A stretch of 64,000 nucleotides of DNA from Flavobacterium sp. 11 (GCF_002754315.1 NZ_PEFE01000001.1:3472001-3536000); one strand, 5' to 3'; positions 16,070-26,830 are shown, counted from the first letter of the stretch. A program made the numbers and translations. Notes: generated by a model from the letters alone, not told the origin.

Positions 16070-17416
16070 ATGACTACTTTAAACGAATTGAATGCTATAT
16101 CGCCAATCGACGGAAGATATAGAAACAAGACTATTTCTCTGGCTCCATTTTTCTCTGAAGAAGCCTTAATCAAATACCGCGTATTGGTTGAAATTGAATA
16201 TTTTATTGCTTTGTGCGAAGTGCCTTTGCCACAATTAAAAAACGTAAACCCAGATTTATTCGAGAGTTTACGTAACATCTATAAAAACTTCTCTACTGAA
16301 GATGCACTTTGGATAAAAGAAACCGAAAAAGTAACCAACCACGATGTAAAAGCGGTGGAATACTTTATCAAAGATGCTTTTGAAAAATTAGGTTTGTCAG
16401 AATACAAAGAGTTCATTCATTTTGGATTGACTTCCCAAGATATTAATAATACGGCGATTCCGCTATCTACAAAAGAAGCTTTCGAGAAAGTATATATGCC
16501 TTCTTTGATTACTTTAACTTCAAAATTGAAAGATTTAAGTGTAGAGTGGAAAGACGTTCCAATGCTTGCCCGTACACACGGACAACCGGCTTCTCCAACG
16601 CGTTTGGGTAAAGAAATTGGGGTTTTTGTAGAACGTTTAGAAGAGCAAATGCGTTTGTTGTTTAATGTTCCTTTTGCGGCTAAATTTGGTGGTGCAACAG
16701 GAAATTATAATGCACATCACGTGGCGTATCCTCAAATTGACTGGAGAAAATTCGGCGGGAAATTTGTAGAAGAAAACCTTGGTTTACACCACTCCTTCCC
16801 TACTACACAAATTGAACATTACGATCATTTCGCAGCCTTTTTTGATGCATTGAAAAGAATAAATACCATCATCATTGATTTAGACCGAGATATTTGGACG
16901 TACGTTTCGATGGAATATTTCAAACAAAAAATCAAAGCTGGAGAAATAGGTTCTTCGGCAATGCCACACAAAGTAAACCCAATTGATTTTGAAAATTCAG
17001 AAGGGAACTTAGGAATAGCCAATGCTATTTTCGAACATTTATCTGCTAAATTACCATTGTCAAGATTACAACGTGATTTGACAGATAGTACGGTTTTGAG
17101 AAATATTGGTGTACCAATGGGACATACATTAATCGCTTTTGAAGCCACTTTGAAAGGATTAAACAAATTGTTATTGAATGAGCCAAAATTCCACGAAGAT
17201 TTAGAGAAAAACTGGGCTGTTGTTGCCGAAGCAATTCAAACTATTTTGCGTCGTGAAGGATATCCTAATCCGTATGAAGCATTAAAAGGATTGACCAGAA
17301 CCAATGAAGCGATTGATAAAAATGCAATTCACGGTTTTATTGCAACCTTAGAAGTTTCGGATGAAATTAAGGCTGAATTGATGCAAATCACTCCTAGCAA
17401 TTTCTTAGGAATATAA
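16070..17416 (+). CDS. purB: Adenylosuccinate lyase
   Basis: A 448-residue fumarase/aspartase-superfamily enzyme of purine synthesis. It cleaves SAICAR to AICAR and adenylosuccinate to AMP. The signature loop GSSAMPHKVNPIDFEN is present, as are HGQPASPTRLGKE with a catalytic His and TSQDINNTA. The start MTTLNELNAISPIDGRYRNK at 16070 is preferred over the longer frame opening at 16022, because the family begins here and a TATATTTG -7 box lies inside the extension at 16037-16044. It is followed by a strong terminator. Confidence 0.97.
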   Translation: MTTLNELNAISPIDGRYRNKTISLAPFFSEEALIKYRVLVEIEYFIALCEVPLPQLKNVNPDLFESLRNIYKNFSTEDALWIKETEKVTNHDVKAVEYFIKDAFEKLGLSEYKEFIHFGLTSQDINNTAIPLSTKEAFEKVYMPSLITLTSKLKDLSVEWKDVPMLARTHGQPASPTRLGKEIGVFVERLEEQMRLLFNVPFAAKFGGATGNYNAHHVAYPQIDWRKFGGKFVEENLGLHHSFPTTQIEHYDHFAAFFDALKRINTIIIDLDRDIWTYVSMEYFKQKIKAGEIGSSAMPHKVNPIDFENSEGNLGIANAIFEHLSAKLPLSRLQRDLTDSTVLRNIGVPMGHTLIAFEATLKGLNKLLLNEPKFHEDLEKNWAVVAEAIQTILRREGYPNPYEALKGLTRTNEAIDKNAIHGFIATLEVSDEIKAELMQITPSNFLGI

Positions 17417-17441
17417 ATTTTAAAGGATTATTCCATTTTAT

Positions 17442-17490
17442 AAAATCCCGTTGAAAAGAAATAAGAATTCTTTTCAACGGGATTTTTATT
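17442..17490 (+). terminator. Intrinsic terminator after purB
   Basis: A perfect 19-bp stem (17442-17460 with 17468-17486) containing AATCCCGTTG and its complement, 7-nt loop, T-rich end. Confidence 0.9.
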
Positions 17491-17599
17491 GCTAAAAAAA
17501 TCATAAAAAGCCGTATTCAGCTGCAATTATACTTCAAAAATTAAAGTTTTTTTATATCTTACCAATATACACAAAAACCTTAAAAATCAGTAAACGCCT

Positions 17600-19840
17600 A
17601 TGAATACCGCAGAAACAGTAGCAAATGTATCACACCACTTACAACCTCTAATTAGTGATTTAGGATTAATCCTGATGACAGCTGCAGTGGCAGTTTTGTT
17701 ATTTAAAAAAATAAAACAACCGCTGGTTCTGGGGTATTTAATTGCCGGATTTTTGGCAGGAAATCATTTTGATTTTTTCCCTTCCGTAAAAGATATTAAA
17801 AGTGTAGAAGTTTGGGCAGAGATTGGGGTAATCTTTTTATTATTTAGCTTGGGACTGGAATTCAGTTTTAAGAAACTGATGAAAGTGGGTGGAACAGCAT
17901 CAATTACAGCAGTAACACAAATTATTGCGATGGTTTCCATCGGATATTTAGTGGGCCAATGGATTGGCTGGAAACCTATGGACAGTATCTTTTTAGGAGT
18001 GATTCTTTCGATTTCATCCACTACCATTATCCTAAAAACATTTGATGAATTGGGCGTAAAAACCCAGAAATTTGCGGGAATCGTTATTGGTTCACTTATC
18101 GTTCAAGATATAGTTGCCATTTTGATGATGGTATTGCTTTCTACAATTGCAGTAAGTCAACAATTTTCAGGAAGTGAATTGTTATTATCCGTTCTTAAAC
18201 TGATTTTTTTCTTGACCATTTGGTTTGTTGGTGGTATCTTTTTTATCCCGACTTTACTTAAAAAAGCTAAAAATATATTAACGGACGAAATGCTGTTAAT
18301 CATCTCACTTGCATTGTGTTTAATGATGGTTATTCTGGCTGCCAATGTTGGTTTTTCTCCTGCATTAGGTGCTTTTATTATGGGTTCCATCATTGCCGAA
18401 ACAACTCAGGCCGAACACATAGAACATTTGGTAAAACCTGTTAAAGACCTTTTTGGTGCCGTTTTCTTTGTATCCGTTGGAATGTTAATCAATCCGGGGA
18501 CCTTGTATGAATATGCATTACCTGTCGCAATTTTGACATTCGTAGTGATTATAGGACAATCTGTAAGTTCAACAATTGGAGCTTTACTTTCGGGACAACC
18601 ACTAAAACAATCCGTGCAAACCGGAATGAGTTTATCGCAAATTGGGGAATTTTCTTTTATTATTGCAACATTAGGAATGACGCTTAATGTAACCAGTAAT
18701 TTTTTATATCCAATTGTGGTGGCAGTGTCAGCAGTGACCACTTTTACGACTCCATTTATGGTGAAATTTGCCACTCCTTTTTCAGAATATCTGGAGAAAA
18801 AACTACCTAGAAAATGGATTAAAAAAATTGAACGTTACAGTGCCAATGCGCAATCCATAAAATTAGTAAGCAACTGGCAAATAGTTGTACGCGCATTTCT
18901 GACTCAGGTGATTATCCATTCCGTGATTATAGTGGCCGTTATTTTACTTTCATCAAAATTCATTTTACCTTTAGTTGAAGGATCACAATTTGGAAACATA
19001 TTCGCCGCATTAATTACATTAGTGATACTATCCCCTTTCTTATGGGCACTTTCTTTGCGCCGAATTGCAGTTAAACAAGTGGCTATTTTAAGGGAAGAGC
19101 GCAAATATCGAGGGCCAATACTAATGATGATTTTACTGCGAATGATATTGACCCTGATTTATATTGGATTTTTATTGAATATCTTTTTCTCTCCTGTAAT
19201 CGCTTTTTTAGTCCTGATTGCAGCTGTAGTAGTCTATTTTGTTTTTCCAAAAAAATTAAATGCACAGTACCACAAAATTGAAAATCACTTTTTGCAAAAT
19301 TTAAACGCCCGAGAAATTAAAAAAGCGGTAAGAAGTCGTAGTGATTTGACACCTTGGGACGGACACATGACGACTTTTGAAATTGCTCCAACCTCGAATA
19401 TTGCTGGAAAAACATTAGAAGAATTAAGTATTCGCGAGCAATTAGGAATTAATATCGCATTTGTTAAGCGAGGAGAAATCACGATTAATATTCCTAGTAG
19501 AAACGAAAGACTTTTTCCAGGCGATGAAATTTGTGTCATTGGTACTGATACCCAAGTGGCAGCATTTAAAAAATATTTGGACCAAAATGAGATTGATGTT
19601 TCACCATTGGAAACTGAATCTGATATTGTATTACAACAGTTAGAGCTCATCAACGAAGCATTTATTGGAAAAAGCATACGTGATTCTGAATTACGTGAAA
19701 AAACTCATGGCTTGATTGTTGGCTTGGAAAGAGGAGGAAAGAGAATACTCAACCCAGAATCAAAATTGATTTTAGAAAAAAATGATATTCTTTGGATTGT
19801 GGGCAGCAAAAAATTATTAGCTAATCTTTCCAAAAATTAA
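17600..19840 (+). CDS. CPA2-family cation:proton antiporter with two TrkA-C domains
   Basis: A 746-residue inner-membrane protein. Residues about 15-400 form the CPA2 antiporter core of roughly 12 membrane segments (KQPLVLGYLIAGFLAG, LGLEFSFKKL, SISSTTIILKTFDELG, NVGFSPALGAFIMGS, SQIGEFSFIIATLG). Three further hydrophobic segments follow at about 430-560. The cytosolic tail has two consecutive RCK_C/TrkA-C folds (ISNIAGKTLEEL... and FIGKSIRDSELREK...) that likely sense a ligand. No RCK_N Rossmann domain is seen, unlike the second antiporter at 20701. Most likely a K+/H+ or Na+/H+ antiporter in pH or osmotic homeostasis. Confidence 0.88.
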   Translation: MNTAETVANVSHHLQPLISDLGLILMTAAVAVLLFKKIKQPLVLGYLIAGFLAGNHFDFFPSVKDIKSVEVWAEIGVIFLLFSLGLEFSFKKLMKVGGTASITAVTQIIAMVSIGYLVGQWIGWKPMDSIFLGVILSISSTTIILKTFDELGVKTQKFAGIVIGSLIVQDIVAILMMVLLSTIAVSQQFSGSELLLSVLKLIFFLTIWFVGGIFFIPTLLKKAKNILTDEMLLIISLALCLMMVILAANVGFSPALGAFIMGSIIAETTQAEHIEHLVKPVKDLFGAVFFVSVGMLINPGTLYEYALPVAILTFVVIIGQSVSSTIGALLSGQPLKQSVQTGMSLSQIGEFSFIIATLGMTLNVTSNFLYPIVVAVSAVTTFTTPFMVKFATPFSEYLEKKLPRKWIKKIERYSANAQSIKLVSNWQIVVRAFLTQVIIHSVIIVAVILLSSKFILPLVEGSQFGNIFAALITLVILSPFLWALSLRRIAVKQVAILREERKYRGPILMMILLRMILTLIYIGFLLNIFFSPVIAFLVLIAAVVVYFVFPKKLNAQYHKIENHFLQNLNAREIKKAVRSRSDLTPWDGHMTTFEIAPTSNIAGKTLEELSIREQLGINIAFVKRGEITINIPSRNERLFPGDEICVIGTDTQVAAFKKYLDQNEIDVSPLETESDIVLQQLELINEAFIGKSIRDSELREKTHGLIVGLERGGKRILNPESKLILEKNDILWIVGSKKLLANLSKN

Positions 19841-19908
19841 ATAAGAACATTTTTTTACAATCTATTTTGATTGAATTAATACAATCCTGAATTATAGATT
19901 CTAAATAC

Positions 19909-19955
19909 ATCCCGTCTGAACGAAACTTTAGATTTTGTTTAGACGGGATTTTTTA
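19909..19955 (+). terminator. Intrinsic terminator after first antiporter
   Basis: ATCCCGTCT (19909-19917) pairs with AGACGGGAT (19941-19949), followed by a T-run. The long loop can pair further (GAAC with GTTT region). Confidence 0.75.
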
Positions 19956-20093
19956 TTTATCGTCAAAAAAATAATATTTGAACCATAGTAAATTATTAAG
20001 ATTAAGCAATATTTTATACCTTAGAGCAGTTTTATTTTCATAAAAACAGTGTAAATCAACACAATAATTCTTTTAAATAGTTAAAATAAATTT

Positions 20094-20699
20094 ATGCCAA
20101 AAAATAAAATCTTAATCCTATTTTCACATCCGCTATTCGAGAAATCTCATGCGAATAAAGCTTTGGTGGAAAACATTCCCGATTCAGAAAATATTACTTT
20201 TCATGATTTATATGAACACTACCCTGATTTTGATATTGATGTAAAATTCGAGCAAGATTTATTAAGTCAGCATGACATTATCATTTGGCACCATCCCATG
20301 TATTGGTATAGCTGCCCGCCATTAATGAAACAATGGATTGATATGGTACTGGAACATAACTGGGCTTATGGAAAAAAGGGAAAAGCATTACAGGATAAAA
20401 TTATTTTTCAGGTGATTACTACTGGTGGCGACAAGGAAAATTATTGCGAAACGGGTAGTGATCGTTATAGTATTCTTGAATTATTGGAACCTTTTAACCA
20501 AACTGCAAAAGTGTGTAATATGATTTACTTACCTCCTTTTGTAGTGCACGGAACACATAATATGACCGATGAAGATTATGAAAAAAATGGTTTGATTTAT
20601 GGCTATTTTCTGGACTATTTAGAGAATCATGATATAGATACGGATGAAATTTTGCAACACCATTACTTGAATGAATGGTTTGCAACAATACTGACATAA
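20094..20699 (+). CDS. KefF/KefG-like NAD(P)H quinone oxidoreductase
   Basis: A 201-residue flavodoxin-fold protein (Flavodoxin_2). The FMN-binding loop is LFSHPLFEKSHANKAL (about 9-24), the second loop is HHPMYWYSCPPLMKQWID, and the flavin-contacting ITTGGDKENY follows. Size and motifs match the ancillary KefF/KefG subunits that bind the cytosolic face of Kef channels and activate them; these are also quinone reductases. The next gene starts one base after this stop codon and is a Kef-type antiporter with an RCK_N domain, so a functional pair is very likely. Confidence 0.88.
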   Translation: MPKNKILILFSHPLFEKSHANKALVENIPDSENITFHDLYEHYPDFDIDVKFEQDLLSQHDIIIWHHPMYWYSCPPLMKQWIDMVLEHNWAYGKKGKALQDKIIFQVITTGGDKENYCETGSDRYSILELLEPFNQTAKVCNMIYLPPFVVHGTHNMTDEDYEKNGLIYGYFLDYLENHDIDTDEILQHHYLNEWFATILT

Positions 20700-20700
20700 T

Positions 20701-22602
20701 ATGGATACTAATTTTTTGCTTCAGGCAATCATTTATTTAACTGCTGCCGTAATTTGCGTACCAATTGCTAAAAAATTAGGCTTGAGTTCTATTTTAGGCT
20801 ATTTATTGGCGGGCATAATCATTGGTCCTTTTGTTCTTGGGTTTATAGGTCAGGAAGGTCAGGATATAATGCATTTTGCCGAATTTGGTGTAGTAATGAT
20901 GCTTTTTTTAATTGGTCTTGAATTAGAACCAAGTAAGTTTTGGAAAATGCGGAAATTCATACTTGGAATGGGCTCCATGCAATTAATTGGAACGACAATA
21001 ATCCTATTTCTCGGATGTCTTTTTTTTATGGACTGGAGATGGGAAACTACATTAGCGATTTCACTGGCGCTGGCATTATCTTCTACTGCTATTGTATTGC
21101 AAACCTTAAAAGAAAAAGGATTATCAAATACTTCAGTAGGACGTTCCTCATTTGCAGTTTTACTTTTCCAAGACATTGCCGTAATCCCAATTTTAGCCTT
21201 TTTACCTCTTTTGTCAACCGTAAATCTTGAGGCAACAAATGATGCGCCACAATCATTAATCACAGGTTATGCGAGCTGGTTGCAAACGGTAATCGTAATC
21301 GGAATTATTTCGACAATTTATTTTGCAGGCCGTTTTTTGTTTGTTCCTTTATTGCATATAATCGCAAAAACCAGATTACAGGAATTGTTTACTGCTTCTG
21401 CATTACTGCTCGTAGTTGGGGTTTCGTATATGATGCAATTAATTGGATTAAGTCCTGCGTTAGGTGCTTTTATGGCTGGTGTCGTATTAGCCAACTCTGA
21501 ATTTCGCCATGAATTAGAAGGCGACATTGCACCATTTAAAGGATTGCTTTTGGGATTGTTTTTTCTGGGCGTAGGTGCCTCAATAAACTTCCAATTAATT
21601 ATTGACAATCCATTATTTATTTTTGCTTTTGGAGCGATTCTAACATTAGTAAAATTCATAGTTCTATTTTTTACCAGTCGGTATTATAAAAAGAAATTAG
21701 ACCAAAATCTACTGTTTGCATTTGGTTTGAGCCAAGCAGGAGAATTTGGTTTTGTAATTATGAGTTTCTGTATGCAATTGAATATTGTACCCAGTATTTT
21801 AGCCAATCAAATTATGGCAGTCATAGCCATGAGTATGGTTGCAACTCCTTTTCTGTTACTAATAAATGAGCGAATAATATATCCAAACACCCGAATTCAG
21901 GAAAAAGAAATAAAAAAAGACAATGATTATATTGACGAGGATAATCCTGTTATTATAGCTGGTTTTGGGCATTTTGGAAGCACAGTCGGTCGATTATTGA
22001 GAGCTAATCAAATAAAATCAACTATTCTTGATTATGATTCAGACCGAATCGATTTATTACGAAAAATGGGTTTTAAAGTCTATTATGGAGATGCAACCCG
22101 GCTAGAACTATTGAAAGCTGCCGGTTGTGAAAATGCTAAAGTTTTCATTGCCGCCATTGATAATCCAACCGTAAATCTTCAAGTCATTGAAACCTTAAAG
22201 AAGCACTTTCCAAATTTAAAAATTTTAACGCGTGCCCGAAATCGAAATGATGCCTATGAATTAATCGATCATAAAGTGGAACATATTTACAGAGAAACTT
22301 TATACAGCGCTGTGAATATGGGTGTTGATGCATTAGTAGAATTAGGACTTCGAAAATATACGGCAACCAGACAAGGGCAACAGTTTATAAAATACGATGA
22401 AATTACCACACGTAAACTTGCCGAAAAGCGCCACGATAAAATGGCATACATGATTACTATTAAGGAAGAAATTGAATTACAGGAACAGTTATTAAAGAGT
22501 GATATTTATTCCCAAGTTGCAGCAACCAATCACAGTTGGGACAGTCAACATTTAAAGAACAATCTGGCTGACTTGTCTGACTCCTCTGAATTGCAGGACT
22601 AA
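20701..22602 (+). CDS. Kef-type K+/H+ antiporter with RCK_N domain
   Basis: A 633-residue inner-membrane protein. Residues about 5-395 are the CPA2 core (SSILGYLLAGIIIGPFVL, IGLELEPSKFW, SSTAIVLQTLKEKG, SPALGAFMAGVVLANSEF, SQAGEFGFVIMSF). A cytosolic RCK_N/TrkA-N Rossmann domain follows, with GFGHFGSTVGR (about 420-430), an acidic LDYDSDRIDLL and YYGDATRLELLKAAG. The tail is charged. It matches KefB/KefC, which release K+ when electrophiles deplete glutathione; whether this organism uses glutathione or another signal is unknown. It forms an operon with the KefF-like gene before it. Confidence 0.92.
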   Translation: MDTNFLLQAIIYLTAAVICVPIAKKLGLSSILGYLLAGIIIGPFVLGFIGQEGQDIMHFAEFGVVMMLFLIGLELEPSKFWKMRKFILGMGSMQLIGTTIILFLGCLFFMDWRWETTLAISLALALSSTAIVLQTLKEKGLSNTSVGRSSFAVLLFQDIAVIPILAFLPLLSTVNLEATNDAPQSLITGYASWLQTVIVIGIISTIYFAGRFLFVPLLHIIAKTRLQELFTASALLLVVGVSYMMQLIGLSPALGAFMAGVVLANSEFRHELEGDIAPFKGLLLGLFFLGVGASINFQLIIDNPLFIFAFGAILTLVKFIVLFFTSRYYKKKLDQNLLFAFGLSQAGEFGFVIMSFCMQLNIVPSILANQIMAVIAMSMVATPFLLLINERIIYPNTRIQEKEIKKDNDYIDEDNPVIIAGFGHFGSTVGRLLRANQIKSTILDYDSDRIDLLRKMGFKVYYGDATRLELLKAAGCENAKVFIAAIDNPTVNLQVIETLKKHFPNLKILTRARNRNDAYELIDHKVEHIYRETLYSAVNMGVDALVELGLRKYTATRQGQQFIKYDEITTRKLAEKRHDKMAYMITIKEEIELQEQLLKSDIYSQVAATNHSWDSQHLKNNLADLSDSSELQD

Positions 22603-22615
22603 AGTTTAAAGCAAT

Positions 22616-22665
22616 AAAAAAGCATAATTAAAACCCTAAAACGGAATTAATTATGCTTTTTTTTT
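22616..22665. terminator. Bidirectional intrinsic terminator
   Basis: AGCATAATTAA (22621-22631) pairs with TTAATTATGCT (22647-22657), with an A-run before and a T9 run after. It serves the Kef operon and the convergent guaB. Confidence 0.88.
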
Positions 22666-22684
22666 ATGATTTTAAAACTATAAA

Positions 22685-24157
22685 TTATCTAGAATAATTA
22701 GGAGCTTCTTTCGTAATAGTTACATTATGAGGATGACTTTCGTTGATTCCGCTTGCGGTAATACGAACAAAACGACCTGTATCTTGTAAAGTAGGAATAT
22801 CTTTTGAGCCACAATATCCCATTCCGGCACGAAGACCACCAATGAATTGTTGCATACTTTCGTTCAATTCTCCTTTATAAGGCACACGCCCTACAATTCC
22901 TTCCGGTACTAATTTCTTAACATCATCTTCTACATCTTGGAAATAACGGTCTTTTGAACCTTCTTGCATCGCTTCCACAGAACCCATTCCACGGTATGAC
23001 TTGAATTTTCTTCCTTCGAAAATAATAGTTTCACCAGGAGATTCCATAGTACCAGCCAGTAATGAACCTAACATCACACAATCTGCACCTGCAGCAATCG
23101 CTTTAGGAATATCACCTGTGTAACGAATTCCACCATCAGCAATTACTGGAACGCCAGTACCTTTAATCGCCGCAGCAACTTCAAGTACTGCAGAAAATTG
23201 AGGAAAACCAACACCAGCAACAATACGAGTTGTACAGATAGAACCTGGTCCAATCCCTACTTTTACTCCATCTGCGCCATTTTCAACTAAATATTTAGCT
23301 GCTTCTGCAGTGGCAATATTACCAACAATAACGTCTAAGTCTGGAAATTTAGCTTTCACTAATTTCAGTACATCTACCACTCCTTTTGTATGACCGTGAG
23401 CGGTATCGATTATAACTGCATCTACTCCGGCATTAACCAAAGCTGTAGCTCTTTCAACAGCATCTGCGGTAACACCTAATGCAGCAGCAACACGTAAACG
23501 TCCGTATTTGTCTTTGTTTGCATTTGGTTTTTGAGTCAATTTAGTGATGTCTCTGAAAGTAATCAAACCCACTAATTTATAATCAGCATTTACTACTGGA
23601 AGTTTTTCAATTTTATGACCTTGCAAAACTACTTCTGCTTGTTCCAGAGAAGTACCTTCGGCAACAGTTACTAAGTTTTCACTGGTCATTACCTCAACAA
23701 TAGGTCTTGAACTATTTTTTTCGAAACGCAAATCTCTATTGGTAACGATACCTTTTAATATTTGGTTTTCATCTACAATTGGAATACCTCCAATACCAAA
23801 TTCTTTCATTGCACTTTTAGCATCTGCAACAGTAGAAGTCAATGGCAAAGTAACCGGATCGATAATCATTCCAGACTCCGCACGTTTTACTTTTCTAACT
23901 TTCGCAGCTTGTTGCTCGATAGTCATATTTTTATGCAAAACACCAATTCCGCCTTCTTGCGCCATAGCAATTGCCATTGCACTTTCGGTAACTGTATCCA
24001 TAGCAGCAGATACAATAGGAACATTAAGTGTAATATTTCTTGAAAATTTTGATTGAATACTCACTTCGCGAGGAAGCACATTTGAGTAGTTAGGAACTAA
24101 TAGAACATCATCGTAAGTTAATCCTTCACCGATAATCTTAGAGTTGTGTGCGATCAT
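22685..24157 (-). CDS. guaB: Inosine-5'-monophosphate dehydrogenase
   Basis: A 490-residue enzyme that oxidises IMP to XMP with NAD, the committed step of GMP synthesis. The TIM barrel is interrupted at about 95-205 by two CBS domains ([20 protein letters not shown] and [20 protein letters not shown]). The active-site loop GPGSICTTR has the catalytic Cys, and the flap ends in [10 protein letters not shown] and [11 protein letters not shown]. Length is normal. TATATTTG on the minus strand at 24194-24187 is a likely -7 box, about 30 nt before the start. Confidence 0.97.
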   Translation of the reverse strand: MIAHNSKIIGEGLTYDDVLLVPNYSNVLPREVSIQSKFSRNITLNVPIVSAAMDTVTESAMAIAMAQEGGIGVLHKNMTIEQQAAKVRKVKRAESGMIIDPVTLPLTSTVADAKSAMKEFGIGGIPIVDENQILKGIVTNRDLRFEKNSSRPIVEVMTSENLVTVAEGTSLEQAEVVLQGHKIEKLPVVNADYKLVGLITFRDITKLTQKPNANKDKYGRLRVAAALGVTADAVERATALVNAGVDAVIIDTAHGHTKGVVDVLKLVKAKFPDLDVIVGNIATAEAAKYLVENGADGVKVGIGPGSICTTRIVAGVGFPQFSAVLEVAAAIKGTGVPVIADGGIRYTGDIPKAIAAGADCVMLGSLLAGTMESPGETIIFEGRKFKSYRGMGSVEAMQEGSKDRYFQDVEDDVKKLVPEGIVGRVPYKGELNESMQQFIGGLRAGMGYCGSKDIPTLQDTGRFVRITASGINESHPHNVTITKEAPNYSR

Positions 24158-24319
24158 TGCAATTGTAGTTGGAGTTTAATTGCGTGCAAATATAGACAAT
24201 CTTATGCAAAAAAACGAGTAAATTTTATAATAAATGATTAAATTGCATTATAGAGTTTTCTCTAATCCAACTTCTTCCGTTTTTATAATCTGTGAAATTT
24301 GATTCATTTATTTTTTGCT

Positions 24320-26821
24320 ATGAAAGAACCGCAACAACAAATAAAAGGACTTTCAAATGATGAAGTCTTGCAATCAAGAGCAAAACATGGAGCAAATTCC
24401 ATAGCGCATCAGGACAAAAACAACTTCTTCACTTCTTTAATCGAAATGGTTAAAGAACCTATGTTTTTATTGCTTTTGACCGCTACCAGTATTTATTTTA
24501 TCACAGGCGATTTTGGCAACGGAATTTTTATGGCTGTTGCTATTGTAATGGTTTCTACGATATCACTTTATCAGGAATCAAAAAGCAGAAATGCAATCGA
24601 AGCTTTAAAAAAACTATCTCAACCCAAAAGTAAAGTCATTCGCAATAGCGAAATTATAGAAATCCCAAGTGAGGAAATTGTCTTGGGTGATCTCATTCAA
24701 ACCGAAGAAGGAACCTTTATTCCGGCAGATGGTATCATTATCAAGTCTAATGATTTTTCTATAAATGAATCCATTCTTACCGGTGAATCGCTGGCTGTCT
24801 TTAAAAATGAAACATCTGAAAATAATCAGGTATATCTTGGAACAATTGTCACCAGCGGCTTAGCCATTTGTGAAGTAACAGCCATTGGAAACCAAACCCA
24901 ATTAGGCAAAATAGGCAAAAGTCTGGAAACGATTATCGAAGAAAAAACGCCTTTGCAAATACAAATTGGGAACTTTGTAAAAAAGATGTCTTTTGTAGGA
25001 CTGGCAATTTTTGGTATCGTCTGGATTATTAATTATTATAATTCCAAAGATGTTCTGGACAGTTTATTAAAAGCCTTGACCTTGGCAATGAGCATCATCC
25101 CTGAAGAAATTCCAGTGGCTTTTACCACTTTTATGGCACTTGGTGCTTGGCGCTTGATGAATATGGGAATTATTGTCAAACAAACGAAAACGGTAGAAAC
25201 CTTGGGCAGTGCCACCGTAATTTGCACCGATAAAACAGGAACTATCACCGAAAACAAAATGAGTTTGGCGCAATGGTACACTTTTTCATCGAATGAAATA
25301 TCTAACCCAAAGAAACAGCTTAGTAATGACGAACTCGAATTATTAACGCTTTCCATGTGGGCCAGTGAACCTATTCCGTTTGACGCTATGGAAATTGCAC
25401 TGCATGAAGCGTATTCAAAATTAGAAATTCCAGATGAACGAGCCCATTTCAAATTGACACATGAATATCCATTATGCGGAAAACCTCCCATGATGACCCA
25501 TATTTTTGAAAACCAAAATGGAACCAGAATTATTGCTGCCAAAGGTGCGCCCGAAGCCTTAATTGCATGCTCTAATCTATCCGAAAAAGAAACACAACAA
25601 GTACTTGCCGCAATGACAACTATGGCTCTGAAAGGGTTTCGCGTTTTAGGTGTTGGCGTAGCTGAATTTTCAGGAACAGATTATCCCGAAACGCAACAGG
25701 AATTTTCTTTTGATTTCAAAGGACTAGTCGCTTTTTATGACCCGCCAAAAGAGAATATAAAATCCGTTTTTGAAACATTTTATAAGGCAGGCATTCAAGT
25801 AAAAATAGTTACTGGTGACAATGCTGCGACAACAGCCACTATAGCCAAACAAATTGGTTTTCGAAACGTAGAAAAGACACTCAATGGAGATGAATTAATG
25901 GCGATGGACGATGCCACTTTGAAAGAAAAAGTAATGGAAACTGCTATTTTCACAAGAATGTTTCCTGAAGCCAAACTCAAAATCATAAAAGCGCTGAAAG
26001 ATAACAATCAAATTGTAGCCATGACTGGCGATGGCGTAAACGACGGACCCGCATTAAAATCAGCGCACATAGGAATTGCTATGGGCAAAAAGGGAACCGA
26101 AATTGCCAAACAAGCCGCCAATCTTATCCTTATTGAGGATGATTTTTCAAAAATGATTGACGCTATTGCCATGGGCCGAAAAATATATAACAATCTAAAA
26201 AAAGCGATTCAATACATCATTTCGATTCACATTCCAATTATCATGATTGTCTTTATTCCTTTGGCTTTAGGATGGATTTATCCCAATATTTTCTCTCCGG
26301 TTCATGTCATTTTTCTGGAAATAATTATGGGACCTACCTGTTCTATAATTTATGAAAATGAACCTATGGAACGCAATTTGATGCTCCTCGAACCAAGACC
26401 ATTTACCACGACCTTTTTTAAACTGAAAGAAATAACGATAAGTATTATTCAAGGGTTTGTCATCACTTTAGGACTTTTATTTGTCTACCAATATTGTGTT
26501 GCTGACAATTGCTCCGAAAGCGCCACAAGAACTGTTGTATTCCTCACTTTGATTGCTTCCAATATTTTCTTGACACTCACCAACCGCTCTTTCTACTATT
26601 CAATATTTACAACTTTACGTTATAAAAATAATTTAGTTCTAATGATTATTGGCGCAACCATTCTAATCACTGTTTTATTGCTGTTCGTTCCTTTATTTGC
26701 TCATTTTTTCGAGTTCGAAAGGGTTTCTGGGTTACAAATTTGTCTGAGTATTTTAGTGGGATTTGTCTCGGTACTTTGGATAGAAATTTACAAAGGATTT
26801 AAACGACAAAGACTCAAATAA
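24320..26821 (+). CDS. Cation-translocating P-type ATPase
   Basis: A membrane pump of about 833 residues. Motifs are ILTGES (actuator), the phosphorylation site ICTDKTGTITEN with its Asp, KGAPEAL (ATP-binding domain) and MTGDGVNDGPALK (hinge). The M4 ion-binding motif reads PEEIPVAF, where Ca2+ pumps have PEGLP; M6 reads GPTCSIIYENEP. This places it in the P2-like 'PEEFP' group with unknown ion preference; K+, Na+, Ca2+ or Mg2+ cannot be told apart by eye. There are about 10 membrane segments. A start at 24299 is possible, but MKEPQQQIKGLS at 24320 fits the family better. Confidence 0.87.
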   Translation: MKEPQQQIKGLSNDEVLQSRAKHGANSIAHQDKNNFFTSLIEMVKEPMFLLLLTATSIYFITGDFGNGIFMAVAIVMVSTISLYQESKSRNAIEALKKLSQPKSKVIRNSEIIEIPSEEIVLGDLIQTEEGTFIPADGIIIKSNDFSINESILTGESLAVFKNETSENNQVYLGTIVTSGLAICEVTAIGNQTQLGKIGKSLETIIEEKTPLQIQIGNFVKKMSFVGLAIFGIVWIINYYNSKDVLDSLLKALTLAMSIIPEEIPVAFTTFMALGAWRLMNMGIIVKQTKTVETLGSATVICTDKTGTITENKMSLAQWYTFSSNEISNPKKQLSNDELELLTLSMWASEPIPFDAMEIALHEAYSKLEIPDERAHFKLTHEYPLCGKPPMMTHIFENQNGTRIIAAKGAPEALIACSNLSEKETQQVLAAMTTMALKGFRVLGVGVAEFSGTDYPETQQEFSFDFKGLVAFYDPPKENIKSVFETFYKAGIQVKIVTGDNAATTATIAKQIGFRNVEKTLNGDELMAMDDATLKEKVMETAIFTRMFPEAKLKIIKALKDNNQIVAMTGDGVNDGPALKSAHIGIAMGKKGTEIAKQAANLILIEDDFSKMIDAIAMGRKIYNNLKKAIQYIISIHIPIIMIVFIPLALGWIYPNIFSPVHVIFLEIIMGPTCSIIYENEPMERNLMLLEPRPFTTTFFKLKEITISIIQGFVITLGLLFVYQYCVADNCSESATRTVVFLTLIASNIFLTLTNRSFYYSIFTTLRYKNNLVLMIIGATILITVLLLFVPLFAHFFEFERVSGLQICLSILVGFVSVLWIEIYKGFKRQRLK

Positions 26822-26830
26822 AAACCAATA

